A DNA stretch of 64,000 bases from Paenibacillus camerounensis (GTDB lineage Bacteria; Bacillota; Bacilli; Paenibacillales; Paenibacillaceae), in NCBI RefSeq assembly GCF_000723885.1, contig NZ_CCDG010000055.1:58409-122408 (forward strand), written 5' to 3'. Below the pieces are notes generated by a model. It was not told where the DNA came from. It saw only the letters and a list, made by a program, of their open reading frames with translations, and ran no database searches. The position numbers were made by a program, and so were the translations under genes. Positions 8,901 to 15,736 of the stretch are shown piece by piece. Position 1 is the first letter of the stretch. Every line of letters begins with the position of its first letter.

Positions 8901-10547
8901 GACACTCAGCGGCGTCTTCTCCAGGTCAAAAGCCTCCGTATCCACTTCAATTGAAGACGTTCCGGTGATCTTCACTGCAGAAATGCTGACGGGAGCACCG
9001 TCCTTGTCTGTTACAGTGATCGCGCTCTTCAGAGCTGCAGCATCCAGTCCGTCAGTAAGGGTGAAGCCGAGCAGCAGCTTACTCGTTGACAGCACCTCAG
9101 CCGATACAAGCCCTATAGGCTGCTCACCAAACGGCGAGACATAGACTGTATTATCGCCCTCTTTGATCCAGAGCTGATTGTAGCGGTCCAGCAGGCTGAA
9201 CGCTTTGTCTCCGCCGTCTTTAGCTTCGTTTGACGGATTCACGACAAGGAAGCCCAGCTTCTTGGCATTTTCTTTTAGCGGAAGATCTACATAAGCACCG
9301 AAACGGTCTGTATTCTCATCAGAGAACCGGACCGCATCAGTTGGCCATTGGGACGGAGCTTGGGCTACATCCTCCCAGGTCCATAAACCGAAATCACTTT
9401 GCTTATGATCCGCGCGGATATAATGAATCCGGACTGTATTGGCAGGCAGCGTCACCGGTTCGTACGGCGTCACTTCATCACTGCCCTGCTTAATCCAGAT
9501 TTCGTTCGTTTGCGGAGTGTTGATCAGGAACGTTTTGTCTCCGCCGTCCTTAGCTTCGTTTGCGCGGTTAACGATAAGGAAAGAGATTTTTTTGGCGCCG
9601 GCTTTTAGCGGAATATCCACGTAAGCCCCGTAGCCATCCAGCTGCCCTTCTGGAAAAGCAGTAGCTCCACCCGGCCAGCCGGACGAGCCTGCAGCTACAT
9701 CATCCCATAGCCACAGACCCTGATCAGCGTAATCACCGGCTGTACGGTTGTAGTGAATCCGCAGGTTTCCTTCCGGAACAGGCGTTACAGTGCCCGGATC
9801 GACCGGTGCTATGAATTTGGCATTCACCGCGTAAGTCTGAGCATTGAACTGGAAGGTAACCGGAAGATTTGCCGGCAGCGCAAGCGTAAGTTCTGCAGCA
9901 GGATAGCTTGTATCCTCAGCTGCGGATGCTCCCGGCACGAAGATCTGGTACACATAATCGCCCGCAGGCAGATTCACCGTAGTCTCGTAAACGTTATCAA
10001 AATTAGCATCTGCAAGTAATGTCCGGGCGTCTGCCGCAGAATGATCGTGTGCATCCCCCAGTTCCGTCTGCAGGGAGCCTGTCAGTCTAGGCAGCTTATC
10101 CTTTGTATGCAGGGTGTAGTACGTGGAATCGGCAATTTTTTTGGTAATATCGTTGTAATAAAAAGTCACCTGAGCTTCAGCAGCCAGCGTAAGCAAAATA
10201 TTGCCGTCTTTGTCTACGCCCTGAGGATTGGTATAGCTGCTGTAGCCGTAGCTTTCATCCCACTTGCCGTTTAGCGCAACCTTATATTCATAAGTGCCCG
10301 CCGGCAGTGTTCCAGTGAACACATAAGTGCCGTTGTCCAGATAAGTCATTTCAGTAACCGTAGTATCCGGATTCCAGTCGCCTGTCTGGCTGGTCTCCGT
10401 AGACAGCTCGGACTGAAGCGAGCCTACCAGAACTGCCCTGGTTGCTGCTGCCTGTACCTTAGATGCCGGAAAGCTGAAATAGGAGCACACCAGAACGATA
10501 ATCATACTGATGGCAAACGCCTTTTTGCTCCATGAAGCCATTTTCAT
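2949..10547 (-). CDS. SLH-anchored bifunctional type I pullulanase / alpha-amylase (amylopullulanase)
   Basis: This 2532-residue secreted protein carries two GH13 catalytic modules. In order I see: a signal peptide (about 1-32); two amylopullulanase X25-like domains (35-140, 150-240); two CBM41/PUD-like domains (261-475); a pullulanase module with the type I motif YNWGYDP near 792, DGMRWDMMGD near 904, GEGW, and EAHDNLTLHD; a Big_2 domain (1270-1350); a third CBM41-like domain; a second GH13 module starting near 1665, with DVVLNHTG, YFRVDTVKH near 1866, AGEYFGG and SSHDENG; a Pro/Ser/Gly linker; and three SLH domains (about 2350-2532). It should sit on the cell wall and cut alpha-1,6 and alpha-1,4 bonds of starch and pullulan. 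The start at 10547 follows AGGGGGG by 9 bases. An upstream in-frame start would place residues before a normal signal peptide, so I rejected it. Confidence 0.93.
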   Translation of the reverse strand: MKMASWSKKAFAISMIIVLVCSYFSFPASKVQAAATRAVLVGSLQSELSTETSQTGDWNPDTTVTEMTYLDNGTYVFTGTLPAGTYEYKVALNGKWDESYGYSSYTNPQGVDKDGNILLTLAAEAQVTFYYNDITKKIADSTYYTLHTKDKLPRLTGSLQTELGDAHDHSAADARTLLADANFDNVYETTVNLPAGDYVYQIFVPGASAAEDTSYPAAELTLALPANLPVTFQFNAQTYAVNAKFIAPVDPGTVTPVPEGNLRIHYNRTAGDYADQGLWLWDDVAAGSSGWPGGATAFPEGQLDGYGAYVDIPLKAGAKKISFLIVNRANEAKDGGDKTFLINTPQTNEIWIKQGSDEVTPYEPVTLPANTVRIHYIRADHKQSDFGLWTWEDVAQAPSQWPTDAVRFSDENTDRFGAYVDLPLKENAKKLGFLVVNPSNEAKDGGDKAFSLLDRYNQLWIKEGDNTVYVSPFGEQPIGLVSAEVLSTSKLLLGFTLTDGLDAAALKSAITVTDKDGAPVSISAVKITGTSSIEVDTEAFDLEKTPLSVTYSGKTVSASSGWRMLDEMYNYTGDDLGATYHAADQSATLKLWAPVASSVIVNVYSKTDATKAVGHVSLTRGEQGVWSTVLTPADITGVSGEKDVRGYYYQYQVTNNGVTKPVLDPYAKSMAVFTVDSAGAAGPDGDTVGKAAIVDLSQTNPAEVHPADIEGYEKREDAVIYEVHIRDFTSDVSIESSLGGERWGSYDAFATKLDYIKSMGVTHIQLLPVMAWYYGDETKMNERELDYYAQNNEYNWGYDPHSYFSPDGAYSENPADPEERIKELKGLIDAVHEAGMGVILDVVYTHMAKKDFLDDIVPNYYAFQDANGNFIGGFGNNLATNHKMAEKLMIDSVKYWFSEYKIDGMRWDMMGDATQDAVQAAYDAAQAINPQALFIGEGWVTFGGAASDPSLAGQGADQQWMDKTDSVGVFSDEFRNELKSGFGSEGEPRFITGGARSIATILNNIKAQPSNIPADDPGDVVPYIEAHDNLTLHDVIAQSIKKDPAIPANELEIQQRIRLGNTLELTSQGTAFMQAGQEYGRTKQWLGTNVPEQKYTEMKDLSGQSFGYFIHDSYDSSDAVNMFDWSKVTDEVKYPVQNTTKDYTAGLIQLRKSSDAFRLGDKSLVDSNVTLIQAPEMKATDLVIGYKNKATDGTGMYYVFVNADDEARVLTLSEDLTKGTVLADDDQAGVTAIPAEEQTGFALTGTSIQLQPLTAVIIRMDAAAAVFTTVEADSAAYSLQVGTSHQTAAYAKYDDGSKRNITKAAVYTSDKPEVAGVSAQGVVTGHKAGTAHITVTYGGKSTVVTVKVVTETVDNKRYVEFTYVRADEDYSGWNIWVWNTGAKNDQIDFTTFKEGEASVLIEVAQNATSVGFVLRKGTDWNTGKQDYPDDRVIPLTAGESYTKVIVTSMVKELDIKPFISGPVMKDGTITFMYRDEALFRSGNQQEIEAVTVKVNGTEHPMVYDAVNEWFSYQLTGVETGTYKYTFLVTKDGAVEELADPKNNAGGESSVTYHKPEVTVTATAAPQAVNSNDNAVISVTAASDEEVSYKDGYMDLTALGGPAKVQIDTSLMKQTVAVKDTVAAGVKSIPVTLVDEYGNTHKGSATLEVKARTYSGDKLDFDWDEARIYFALTDRFADGDPTNNENVDKSHLEAYHGGDFRGMIDHLDYLKELGINTLWITPVVDNIDFNKGTGFGGIQYGYHGYWAKDFTQLDEHLGDMETFKELIEKAHDRGIKIMVDVVLNHTGYGLKESDNVEGVTAEDKARFEGMLRTDGVSSDTDPIKGELAGLPDFKTEDPAVRQQIIDWQTGWLDNARTERGDTIDYFRVDTVKHVESTTWKAFKNALTAIDPEFKLAGEYFGGTIDSDGGNLQSGQMDSLLDFGFKGAAKSFTDGKITEVDAYLQDRESKLDNTKTMAQFLSSHDENGFLSDYVGGDQGKLMIAAALQITAKGQPVIYYGEELGRSGSNAGDMSKGEYSENRSDMPWDQLTAQQDLHDHYQKLLNIRADFSKVYSKGTRTTLAGSDELGYLAFNKQYGDDNVVTVINTKTEAVALSLSVPFAAGAAVKDVYSGKTYTVSADRKVEVELPGRDSGGTVILAAVPDVTPTPSPLPGSGSGVTPVPAPAAGTQIVNADSLKNGKDGKVTIEVAASASTVLLPVQAGTELGTNNLELRMGELSVTVPNAVLLELQKSLGAADAEGAQIRFTADPLPDSAVTSMLNGLSNGYTRINAASEMYDFSLSVVKKDGTSIPVSSFTVPVELSFKLSGNADKDLTGVFYVGDNNSLEYVRGSVSGEWITAKVMHFSKYAALVLDKSFADVPASHWASQAIKALSAKQIVTGVSASAFNPGADVTRAEFTALLIRALGIEAAGQTAFIDVKANAWYAPYVAAAVSQGIVSGRSAAQFAPDAEISREEMAAMLIRALEVKQGQKVSLSSASAGFTDAGSIGAWAAAYVNAAAELGLVQGRDNNRFAPKANMTRAESAQVIYKLLAE

Positions 10548-10702
10548 TCCAAAAAGCCCCCCTAATATGAGATTATTTCCGCTCTGCGCGGGATTGCACC
10601 ATGTCTTGCACGGGTTCACCTTCGTTTCGGCTGCTTAGACCGGAGTAAGCCTGAATCCTCCTTTTGTTATACCTGCAGTAATACTAAACGGCATAAAAGT
10701 AG

Positions 10703-10716
10703 CGCAAACGTTTGCA
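10703..10716. promoter_or_regulatory. LacI/CcpA-type operator before the pullulanase gene
   Basis: CGCAAACGTTTGCA contains the perfect palindrome GCAAACGTTTGC. It fits the cre consensus TGNNANCGNTNNCA at all but the first base. It lies about 156 bp upstream of the pullulanase start. A near-identical CAAACGTTTGCGC lies before pgmB. The linked LacI regulator or CcpA could bind here; sequence alone does not decide between them. Confidence 0.6.
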
Positions 10717-10785
10717 ACAATGATTAAAAGAAGCTGCAGCAAGCAAAATAACAGAATTCTGGCTATTGCTGCACAAAAAACGCAC

Positions 10786-10801
10786 TTGTAAGCGCTTTTA
10801 A
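10786..10801. promoter_or_regulatory. candidate cre site
   Basis: TTGTAAGCGCTTTTAA fits the cre consensus except for one base in the right half. It is 85 bp further upstream of the pullulanase than the palindromic operator, in the shared divergent region with lacI. It suggests catabolite control, but position and strength are unproven. Confidence 0.4.
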
Positions 10802-10966
10802 GTACTGGTTACCATATTAATCCTAGCTTTAAAGCGTTGTCAATAATCATTTATAAATTTTAAATAATTATTTCGCTTTCGTACTTATGTTGATTCCCTT
10901 GTTAATTTGCACAAAATTGCACAAACCGTAAAGCAAATTACCTATATTTAAAACATTCTTTCATTG

Positions 10967-11198
10967 AAAACCGTTTGCACAGTCTGACTTCGCTGATTTT
11001 ATTGCCTAGCAGCCCCCTTTCTCTGAAAAACCGTTATTTTCGGATAATGGCCTGATCCTGCTGTAAAATCATGCAAAAATAACACACAAATCCTTTAGAT
11101 TATTCCAAAAACGCCGTAAAACAGCCTGTAACGGGACTTTCTCTATTTACAATTATCAGCACTTCGATTAATATTACTGTGTAAAGCAAACGGTTCCA
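10967..11198. promoter_or_regulatory. two GCAAACGGTT operator-like sites before lacI
   Basis: The site AGCAAACGGTTCCA at 11185-11198 matches the cre/LacI consensus except at its first base and ends just before the lacI ribosome site, so binding would block translation or transcription start. A second GCAAACGGTT core lies inverted at 10970-10979. The shared half-site suggests autoregulation of the divergent lacI gene. Confidence 0.45.
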
Positions 11199-11212
11199 TG
11201 AAGGAGGTTTCT

Positions 11213-12250
11213 ATGACAGTTACCATTAAGGATGTGGCTAAGAAAGCGGGAGTTTCTCCCTCCACGGTATCCCGGGTGTTGTCAGGCCATCCCAGAATCA
11301 GCCTAGAAACTTCCCGTAAAGTTAAAGTGATCATGGAGGAAATGGGCTACACTCCGAACATGATGGCAAAGAGCCTGGTTTCGAAAACAACCAACAGTAT
11401 CTGTATCATCCTGCCTAAGCCGGCTGAGGAGCTTTTCTCCAATCTGTTCTTTATGGAATTGATCCGAGGAATCGTCACCCAGTCAAGCCGTTCCGGCTAT
11501 GATGTACTGATCAGCTCCGGTGCGAACGAGAAGGAAGAGCTTGAAGCTGTTTCCCGCCTGCTCAAGGGACGCCGTGTTGACGGCGTTATTCTGCTGTACT
11601 CACGTAAAGATGATGCGGTTATTGATTTTCTCGAATCCGGCGGCTATCCCTTTGTCCTCGTGGGACGGAGCGACCGCTATGAGGATATACTGTCTGTGGA
11701 TAACGATAATGTTATGGCAGCCTTCGATGCCACGAATCATCTGATATCCATGGGTCATGAGCGTATCGGCTTTGTCAGCGGACCTCCCAATCTGATTGTG
11801 TCGCGCGACCGTCTCGAAGGATACCGCAAAGCGATGCAGAACAGCGGCCTGGAGATGCGTGCGGAATGGATTGTGGAGGGTGAGTTTCTGCAGGACAGCG
11901 GCTACCGGGCGATGTCGTTCTTTATGAATCTCCCGAACCGCCCGACGGCGCTGGTCGCAGTCGATGATATGGTCTCTTTCGGAGTGCTGCGCGGACTGAA
12001 TGAACTGAAATATAAGGTGCCCGAGGATCTGGCGATTGTCAGCTTTAACAATATCCCGCTCTCGGAATTATCCAGCCCGCCGATCAGCAGTATAGATATC
12101 GGTATTTATCATCTCGGATATACGGCTTCCCAGGTGCTTATCCAGACTATTCAGAAGCCGGACAATGATTCCGGATATACGAACCGGTTCGTTATTCCCC
12201 ACCGTCTGATCGTGAGAGAGTCGTCCATGTATGCTCCAGGGAAGAAATGA
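11213..12250 (+). CDS. LacI-family transcription regulator (maltodextrin-type)
   Basis: This 345-residue protein starts with the LacI helix-turn-helix (TIKDVAKKAGVSPSTVSRVL, residues 4-23) and the hinge. The sugar-binding periplasmic-protein-like domain follows from about residue 60. An ATG at 11198 is in frame, but AAGGAGG at 11201-11207 lies downstream of it and exactly before the ATG at 11213, so 11213 is the start. It lies divergent from the pullulanase and ahead of pgmB, maltose phosphorylase and glucosidase, so a MalR-like role as repressor or activator of starch use is likely. Operator-like sites flank the gene on both sides. The ligand is not readable from the sequence. Confidence 0.88.
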   Translation: MTVTIKDVAKKAGVSPSTVSRVLSGHPRISLETSRKVKVIMEEMGYTPNMMAKSLVSKTTNSICIILPKPAEELFSNLFFMELIRGIVTQSSRSGYDVLISSGANEKEELEAVSRLLKGRRVDGVILLYSRKDDAVIDFLESGGYPFVLVGRSDRYEDILSVDNDNVMAAFDATNHLISMGHERIGFVSGPPNLIVSRDRLEGYRKAMQNSGLEMRAEWIVEGEFLQDSGYRAMSFFMNLPNRPTALVAVDDMVSFGVLRGLNELKYKVPEDLAIVSFNNIPLSELSSPPISSIDIGIYHLGYTASQVLIQTIQKPDNDSGYTNRFVIPHRLIVRESSMYAPGKK

Positions 12251-12308
12251 CCATGATTCAGGAATAAATGAAGCAGAGCCCTTGCTTCATTTATTTTTTC
12301 GAAAATTG

Positions 12309-12323
12309 TACAAACGTTTGCGC
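12309..12323. promoter_or_regulatory. LacI-type operator before pgmB
   Basis: TACAAACGTTTGCGC contains the palindrome CAAACGTTTG and shares 13 bases (CAAACGTTTGCGC, read inverted) with the operator before the pullulanase. It lies 60 bp past the lacI stop, upstream of the leader repeats of pgmB. This links the pgmB-phosphorylase unit to the same regulator. Confidence 0.55.
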
Positions 12324-12341
12324 TAAAAATGCGGCGATCAC

Positions 12342-12540
12342 TCTACAAAAATAAGCTCATCATTCCGAAGCTAGTTCTATAAGAAACAAACAAGGAAGCA
12401 AGCGCTATCAAAGTCTGATCTGCGTTTCCGCTGCAAGTTGTGTACGAAGAACATAAAGTAGCTAGCTCACCAAACTTAGCCTCTGCTTCCGAGCCGGGTT
12501 TGAACGAAAAATATCCGGAAGCGCAGCTCACCATACTATT
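12342..12540 (+). repeat. diverged 60-62 bp tandem repeats in the pgmB leader
   Basis: Three diverged units start near 12342, 12404 and 12465, and a fourth partial unit at 12525 runs into AGGAGG. They match the leader repeat at 111-249: GCTCACC then AAACTTAGC, a TGCTTCCGAG segment, TTTGAACGAA and CGGAAGCGCA. TGCTTCCG can pair with CGGAAGCG within a unit, giving a hairpin. The same leader on two functionally linked genes points to an RNA-level element or a repeat that spread with the regulon. Confidence 0.65.
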
Positions 12541-12552
12541 AGGAGGTTCAAT

Positions 12553-13215
12553 ATGTCAGAAATCAAAGCCTGCCTGTTCGATCTGGACGGCGTACTCGTG
12601 GACACCGCCAAATATCATTTTATCGCCTGGAGAGAATTGGCAGATGAGCTTGGCTTTATATTCACCGAGCAGGACAACGAGCGGCTCAAGGGTGTCAGCC
12701 GGGCCGCATCGCTCGACATTCTGCTGGAGATCGGCGGACTTACATTCAGTGATGAGGACAAAACCCGCTACGCCGAACAGAAAAACAGCCGTTATGTCGA
12801 ATACATCTCCAAAATGGACAGCTCCGAAATTCTTCCCGGCGCCCTCTCCTTCCTGCAGGAATGCCGCGAAGCCGGAATCAAGGTTGCCTTGGGATCTGCC
12901 AGCAAAAATGCAATGACTATCTTGGACAACACCGGCCTGACTCCTTATTTCGACGCCATTATCGACGGTACACACACCAGTGCTGCCAAGCCGGACCCTG
13001 AAGTATTCCTGCTGGGCGCACAGGCGGTAGGCATTGCCCCTGAGCAATGCGTTGTATTCGAGGATGCCGAAGCCGGAATCCTTGCTGCCACCCGCGCCGG
13101 CATGCGCAGCATCGGCATCGGCTCACCGGAAACCCTGTCCGGTGCGAATGTAGTCGTCCCTTCCCTCGCCCAGGTCAGCGTAGCCAAGCTGGGAGAATGG
13201 TTTGCAGAGGTTTGA
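12553..13215 (+). CDS. pgmB: beta-phosphoglucomutase
   Basis: This 220-residue HAD-superfamily enzyme converts beta-glucose-1-phosphate to glucose-6-phosphate. The nucleophile motif FDLDGVLVDTAKYHF (residues 8-22) is typical of PgmB. RLKGVSR and GSASKNAM fit the cap and motif 2, and KPDPEVF and VVFEDAEAGI are the later HAD motifs. AGGAGG lies 6 bases before the ATG. It directly precedes maltose phosphorylase, whose product is beta-glucose-1-phosphate, so the two form one pathway. The protein is cytosolic. Confidence 0.93.
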   Translation: MSEIKACLFDLDGVLVDTAKYHFIAWRELADELGFIFTEQDNERLKGVSRAASLDILLEIGGLTFSDEDKTRYAEQKNSRYVEYISKMDSSEILPGALSFLQECREAGIKVALGSASKNAMTILDNTGLTPYFDAIIDGTHTSAAKPDPEVFLLGAQAVGIAPEQCVVFEDAEAGILAATRAGMRSIGIGSPETLSGANVVVPSLAQVSVAKLGEWFAEV

Positions 13216-13337
13216 CCCATATTAACCGGTAATTGTGATATGTAACTGTTTCTGCCCTACTCTTTTATAAAATGAATTAATAAAACGTTGATTCATTCTT
13301 ATATCTTCATCCCTCATTTAAAAGGAGCCAAATAACA

Positions 13338-15656
13338 ATGAAACAATATCTCAAAATTGATGAATGGTCCATCATTGAAGAATCCTTTGATCCGCATACC
13401 CAGGAAATTTCCGAAAGTGTTTTTAGCATCGGGAACGGTTACATGGGCGGCAGAGCCAACTTTGAAGAGCAGTACAGCGGCCACAGCCTGCAGGGCAGCT
13501 ATATGGCAGGCGTCTACTATCCGGACAAAACACGGGTCGGCTGGTGGAAAAACGGCTATCCGGAGTATTTTGCCAAGGTTCTGAACAGCACCAACTGGAT
13601 CGGCATCAACATTGATATTGACGGCACAACGCTTGATCTGGCAGCCAGCACCGTGACCCAGTTCCGCCGTGTACTTAATATGAAGGAAGGCACACTGCTG
13701 CGCAGCTTTACTGCAGAGCTGGAAGGCGGCAAGCAGGTGCAGGTGGAGAGCATCCGCTTTGTCAGCATGGCCCGTCATGAGATCGGTGCAATCCGTTACT
13801 CGGTTACTCCGCTGAACTTCGCCGGAACGCTTACCGTTACTCCTTACCTCGACGGGGATATTAAGAACAAGGATTCCAACTATGACGAGAAGTTCTGGAA
13901 TGAAGTGGAGAAGCAGAGCGGCACGGAAGGCGGCTATCTGACGCTCAAAACGAAAAAGCTCGATTTCCATGTGACTTCGGCTTTCACTTTTGACATTATG
14001 GTTAACGGTGAAAAGCTTACCGGTGGCGCCGAAGCGCTTGAACAGGAAAAATATGTAGCCAGCAAAGTGAAGCTTTCTGTGCAGTCCGGCGACCAGGTGG
14101 TTATTTATAAGTATGCCGCCAATGTAACCTCCCGCAATTACGGCCTGGGTCAGCTTGTTGAAGCCGCCCACAGCGCCTTGTCGGGTGCGCGCGAAGCCGG
14201 TTTTGTTACCCTGCTGAACGAGCAGGCTGCTGCATGGGGCGACAAATGGAAGGAAAGCGACATTATTATTGAAGGAGACGTGTCGGCGCAGCAGGCGATC
14301 CGCTTCAATATTTTCCAGCTGAATCAGACCTATACCGGTGAAGATGACCGTCTGAACATCGGGCCTAAGGGCTTTACGGGTGAAAAATACGGCGGCAGCA
14401 CCTACTGGGATACCGAGGCGTATTGCGTACCGTTCTATCTGAGTACTGCGGATGCCAGCATTTCCCGCAATCTGCTGATCTACCGCTATAAGCATCTGGA
14501 GAAGGCTAAAGAGAACGCGCGCAAGCTCGGCTTCAAAAAAGGTGCACTCTACCCGATGGTGACCATGAACGGTGAGGAATGCCATAACGAGTGGGAAATT
14601 ACGTTCGAAGAGATTCACCGCAACGGGGCAATTGCCCATGCCATCTACAACTATGTGAACTACACCGGCGACAAGGCTTATCTCGGCCAATACGGGCTTG
14701 AGGTTCTGGTCGAAATCTCCCGCTTCTGGGAGGAACGCGTGCATTATGCACCGCGCAAAGACCAGTATGTGATGCTGGGCGTTACCGGCCCGAACGAATA
14801 CGAGAACAATGTCAACAACAACTGGTACACCAACCGGATCGCCTCCTGGACGATGGAATATACGCTCGAAGCACTGAAATATCTGCAGGAAAATGAAGCT
14901 GCACGCTACGCAGAGCTGGCTGATAAGCTGGAGCTGCAGGACAGCGAAACGGCCAAGTGGAATGAAATCATCGGCAAAATGTACTATCCGTCTGACGAGG
15001 AGCTCGGCATCTTCCTGCAGCAGGACGGCTTCCTCGACAAGGAGATTATTCCGGTGAAGGAAGTGGCCCCGGAGAACCTGCCGCTCAACCAGAAATGGTC
15101 CTGGGACCGCATCCTGCGCTCCTGCTACATCAAGCAGGCGGATGTCCTTCAGGGGCTGTATTTCCTGGGTGACCGTTATGACCTGGATACGAAAAAACGG
15201 AATTTCGACTTTTATGAGCCGATCACCGTTCATGAATCCTCCCTGTCGCCTTGCATCCATGCCATTCTGGCCTGCGAGCTGGGCTACAAGGAAAAAGCCT
15301 ATGAGATGTACCTGCGTACCTCCCGGCTGGATCTCGACAACTACAACAACGATACGGAAGACGGCTGCCACACTACCAGTATGGCGGGTACCTGGATGTC
15401 GGTAGTACACGGCTTCGGCGGATTGCGTGTGCTGGCAGACCGGCTGATTCTGAATCCGTCCAATCCGGGCCACTGGACCTCGTATTCGTTCAAAATCATG
15501 TTCCGCGGCTCACGGCTCAAGGTGACTGTAACCGATGCTCAGATTACTGTTACCAATGAGACCGATGTGCCGGCAGCACTCACAATTCATGGCAAAGAGT
15601 ATACTGTGAACGGGCTAAGCAGCGTCACTGCTGAAGGTTCCTCGGTAACGGCATAA
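13338..15656 (+). CDS. GH65 maltose phosphorylase
   Basis: This 772-residue cytosolic GH65 enzyme should split maltose with phosphate into glucose and beta-glucose-1-phosphate. The N-terminal domain has SIGNGYMGGRANFEEQYSG-like residues near 30. The catalytic domain carries GPNEYENNVNNNW with Glu487, the same number as the proton donor known from Lactobacillus brevis maltose phosphorylase. HNEWEITFEEIHRNGA near 417 and HESSLSPC near 633 are also typical. Kojibiose and trehalose phosphorylases share the fold; the linkage to pgmB and starch genes favours maltose. AAAAGGAG lies before the start. A 719-codon open frame on the opposite strand is a shadow. A terminator follows. Confidence 0.9.
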   Translation: MKQYLKIDEWSIIEESFDPHTQEISESVFSIGNGYMGGRANFEEQYSGHSLQGSYMAGVYYPDKTRVGWWKNGYPEYFAKVLNSTNWIGINIDIDGTTLDLAASTVTQFRRVLNMKEGTLLRSFTAELEGGKQVQVESIRFVSMARHEIGAIRYSVTPLNFAGTLTVTPYLDGDIKNKDSNYDEKFWNEVEKQSGTEGGYLTLKTKKLDFHVTSAFTFDIMVNGEKLTGGAEALEQEKYVASKVKLSVQSGDQVVIYKYAANVTSRNYGLGQLVEAAHSALSGAREAGFVTLLNEQAAAWGDKWKESDIIIEGDVSAQQAIRFNIFQLNQTYTGEDDRLNIGPKGFTGEKYGGSTYWDTEAYCVPFYLSTADASISRNLLIYRYKHLEKAKENARKLGFKKGALYPMVTMNGEECHNEWEITFEEIHRNGAIAHAIYNYVNYTGDKAYLGQYGLEVLVEISRFWEERVHYAPRKDQYVMLGVTGPNEYENNVNNNWYTNRIASWTMEYTLEALKYLQENEAARYAELADKLELQDSETAKWNEIIGKMYYPSDEELGIFLQQDGFLDKEIIPVKEVAPENLPLNQKWSWDRILRSCYIKQADVLQGLYFLGDRYDLDTKKRNFDFYEPITVHESSLSPCIHAILACELGYKEKAYEMYLRTSRLDLDNYNNDTEDGCHTTSMAGTWMSVVHGFGGLRVLADRLILNPSNPGHWTSYSFKIMFRGSRLKVTVTDAQITVTNETDVPAALTIHGKEYTVNGLSSVTAEGSSVTA

Positions 15657-15665
15657 TTTTTGGCG

Positions 15666-15696
15666 GCCCCGGGACTTAGGTCCACGGGGCTTTTTT
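15666..15696 (+). terminator. Rho-independent terminator after maltose phosphorylase
   Basis: GCCCCG and GGAC pair with GTCC and CGGGGC around TTAG, followed by six T. It separates pgmB-phosphorylase from the next GH13 gene, so the glucosidase probably has its own promoter or depends on read-through. Confidence 0.9.
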
Positions 15697-15736
15697 ATGC
15701 GGGTACACAAACTACCATATAGAAGGAGTCGTTAAT

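Noticed and set aside
13314..15473. 719-codon open frame on the minus strand
   Set aside because: It lies wholly opposite the well-supported GH65 gene, has no recognisable domain and reflects codon bias of the true gene.
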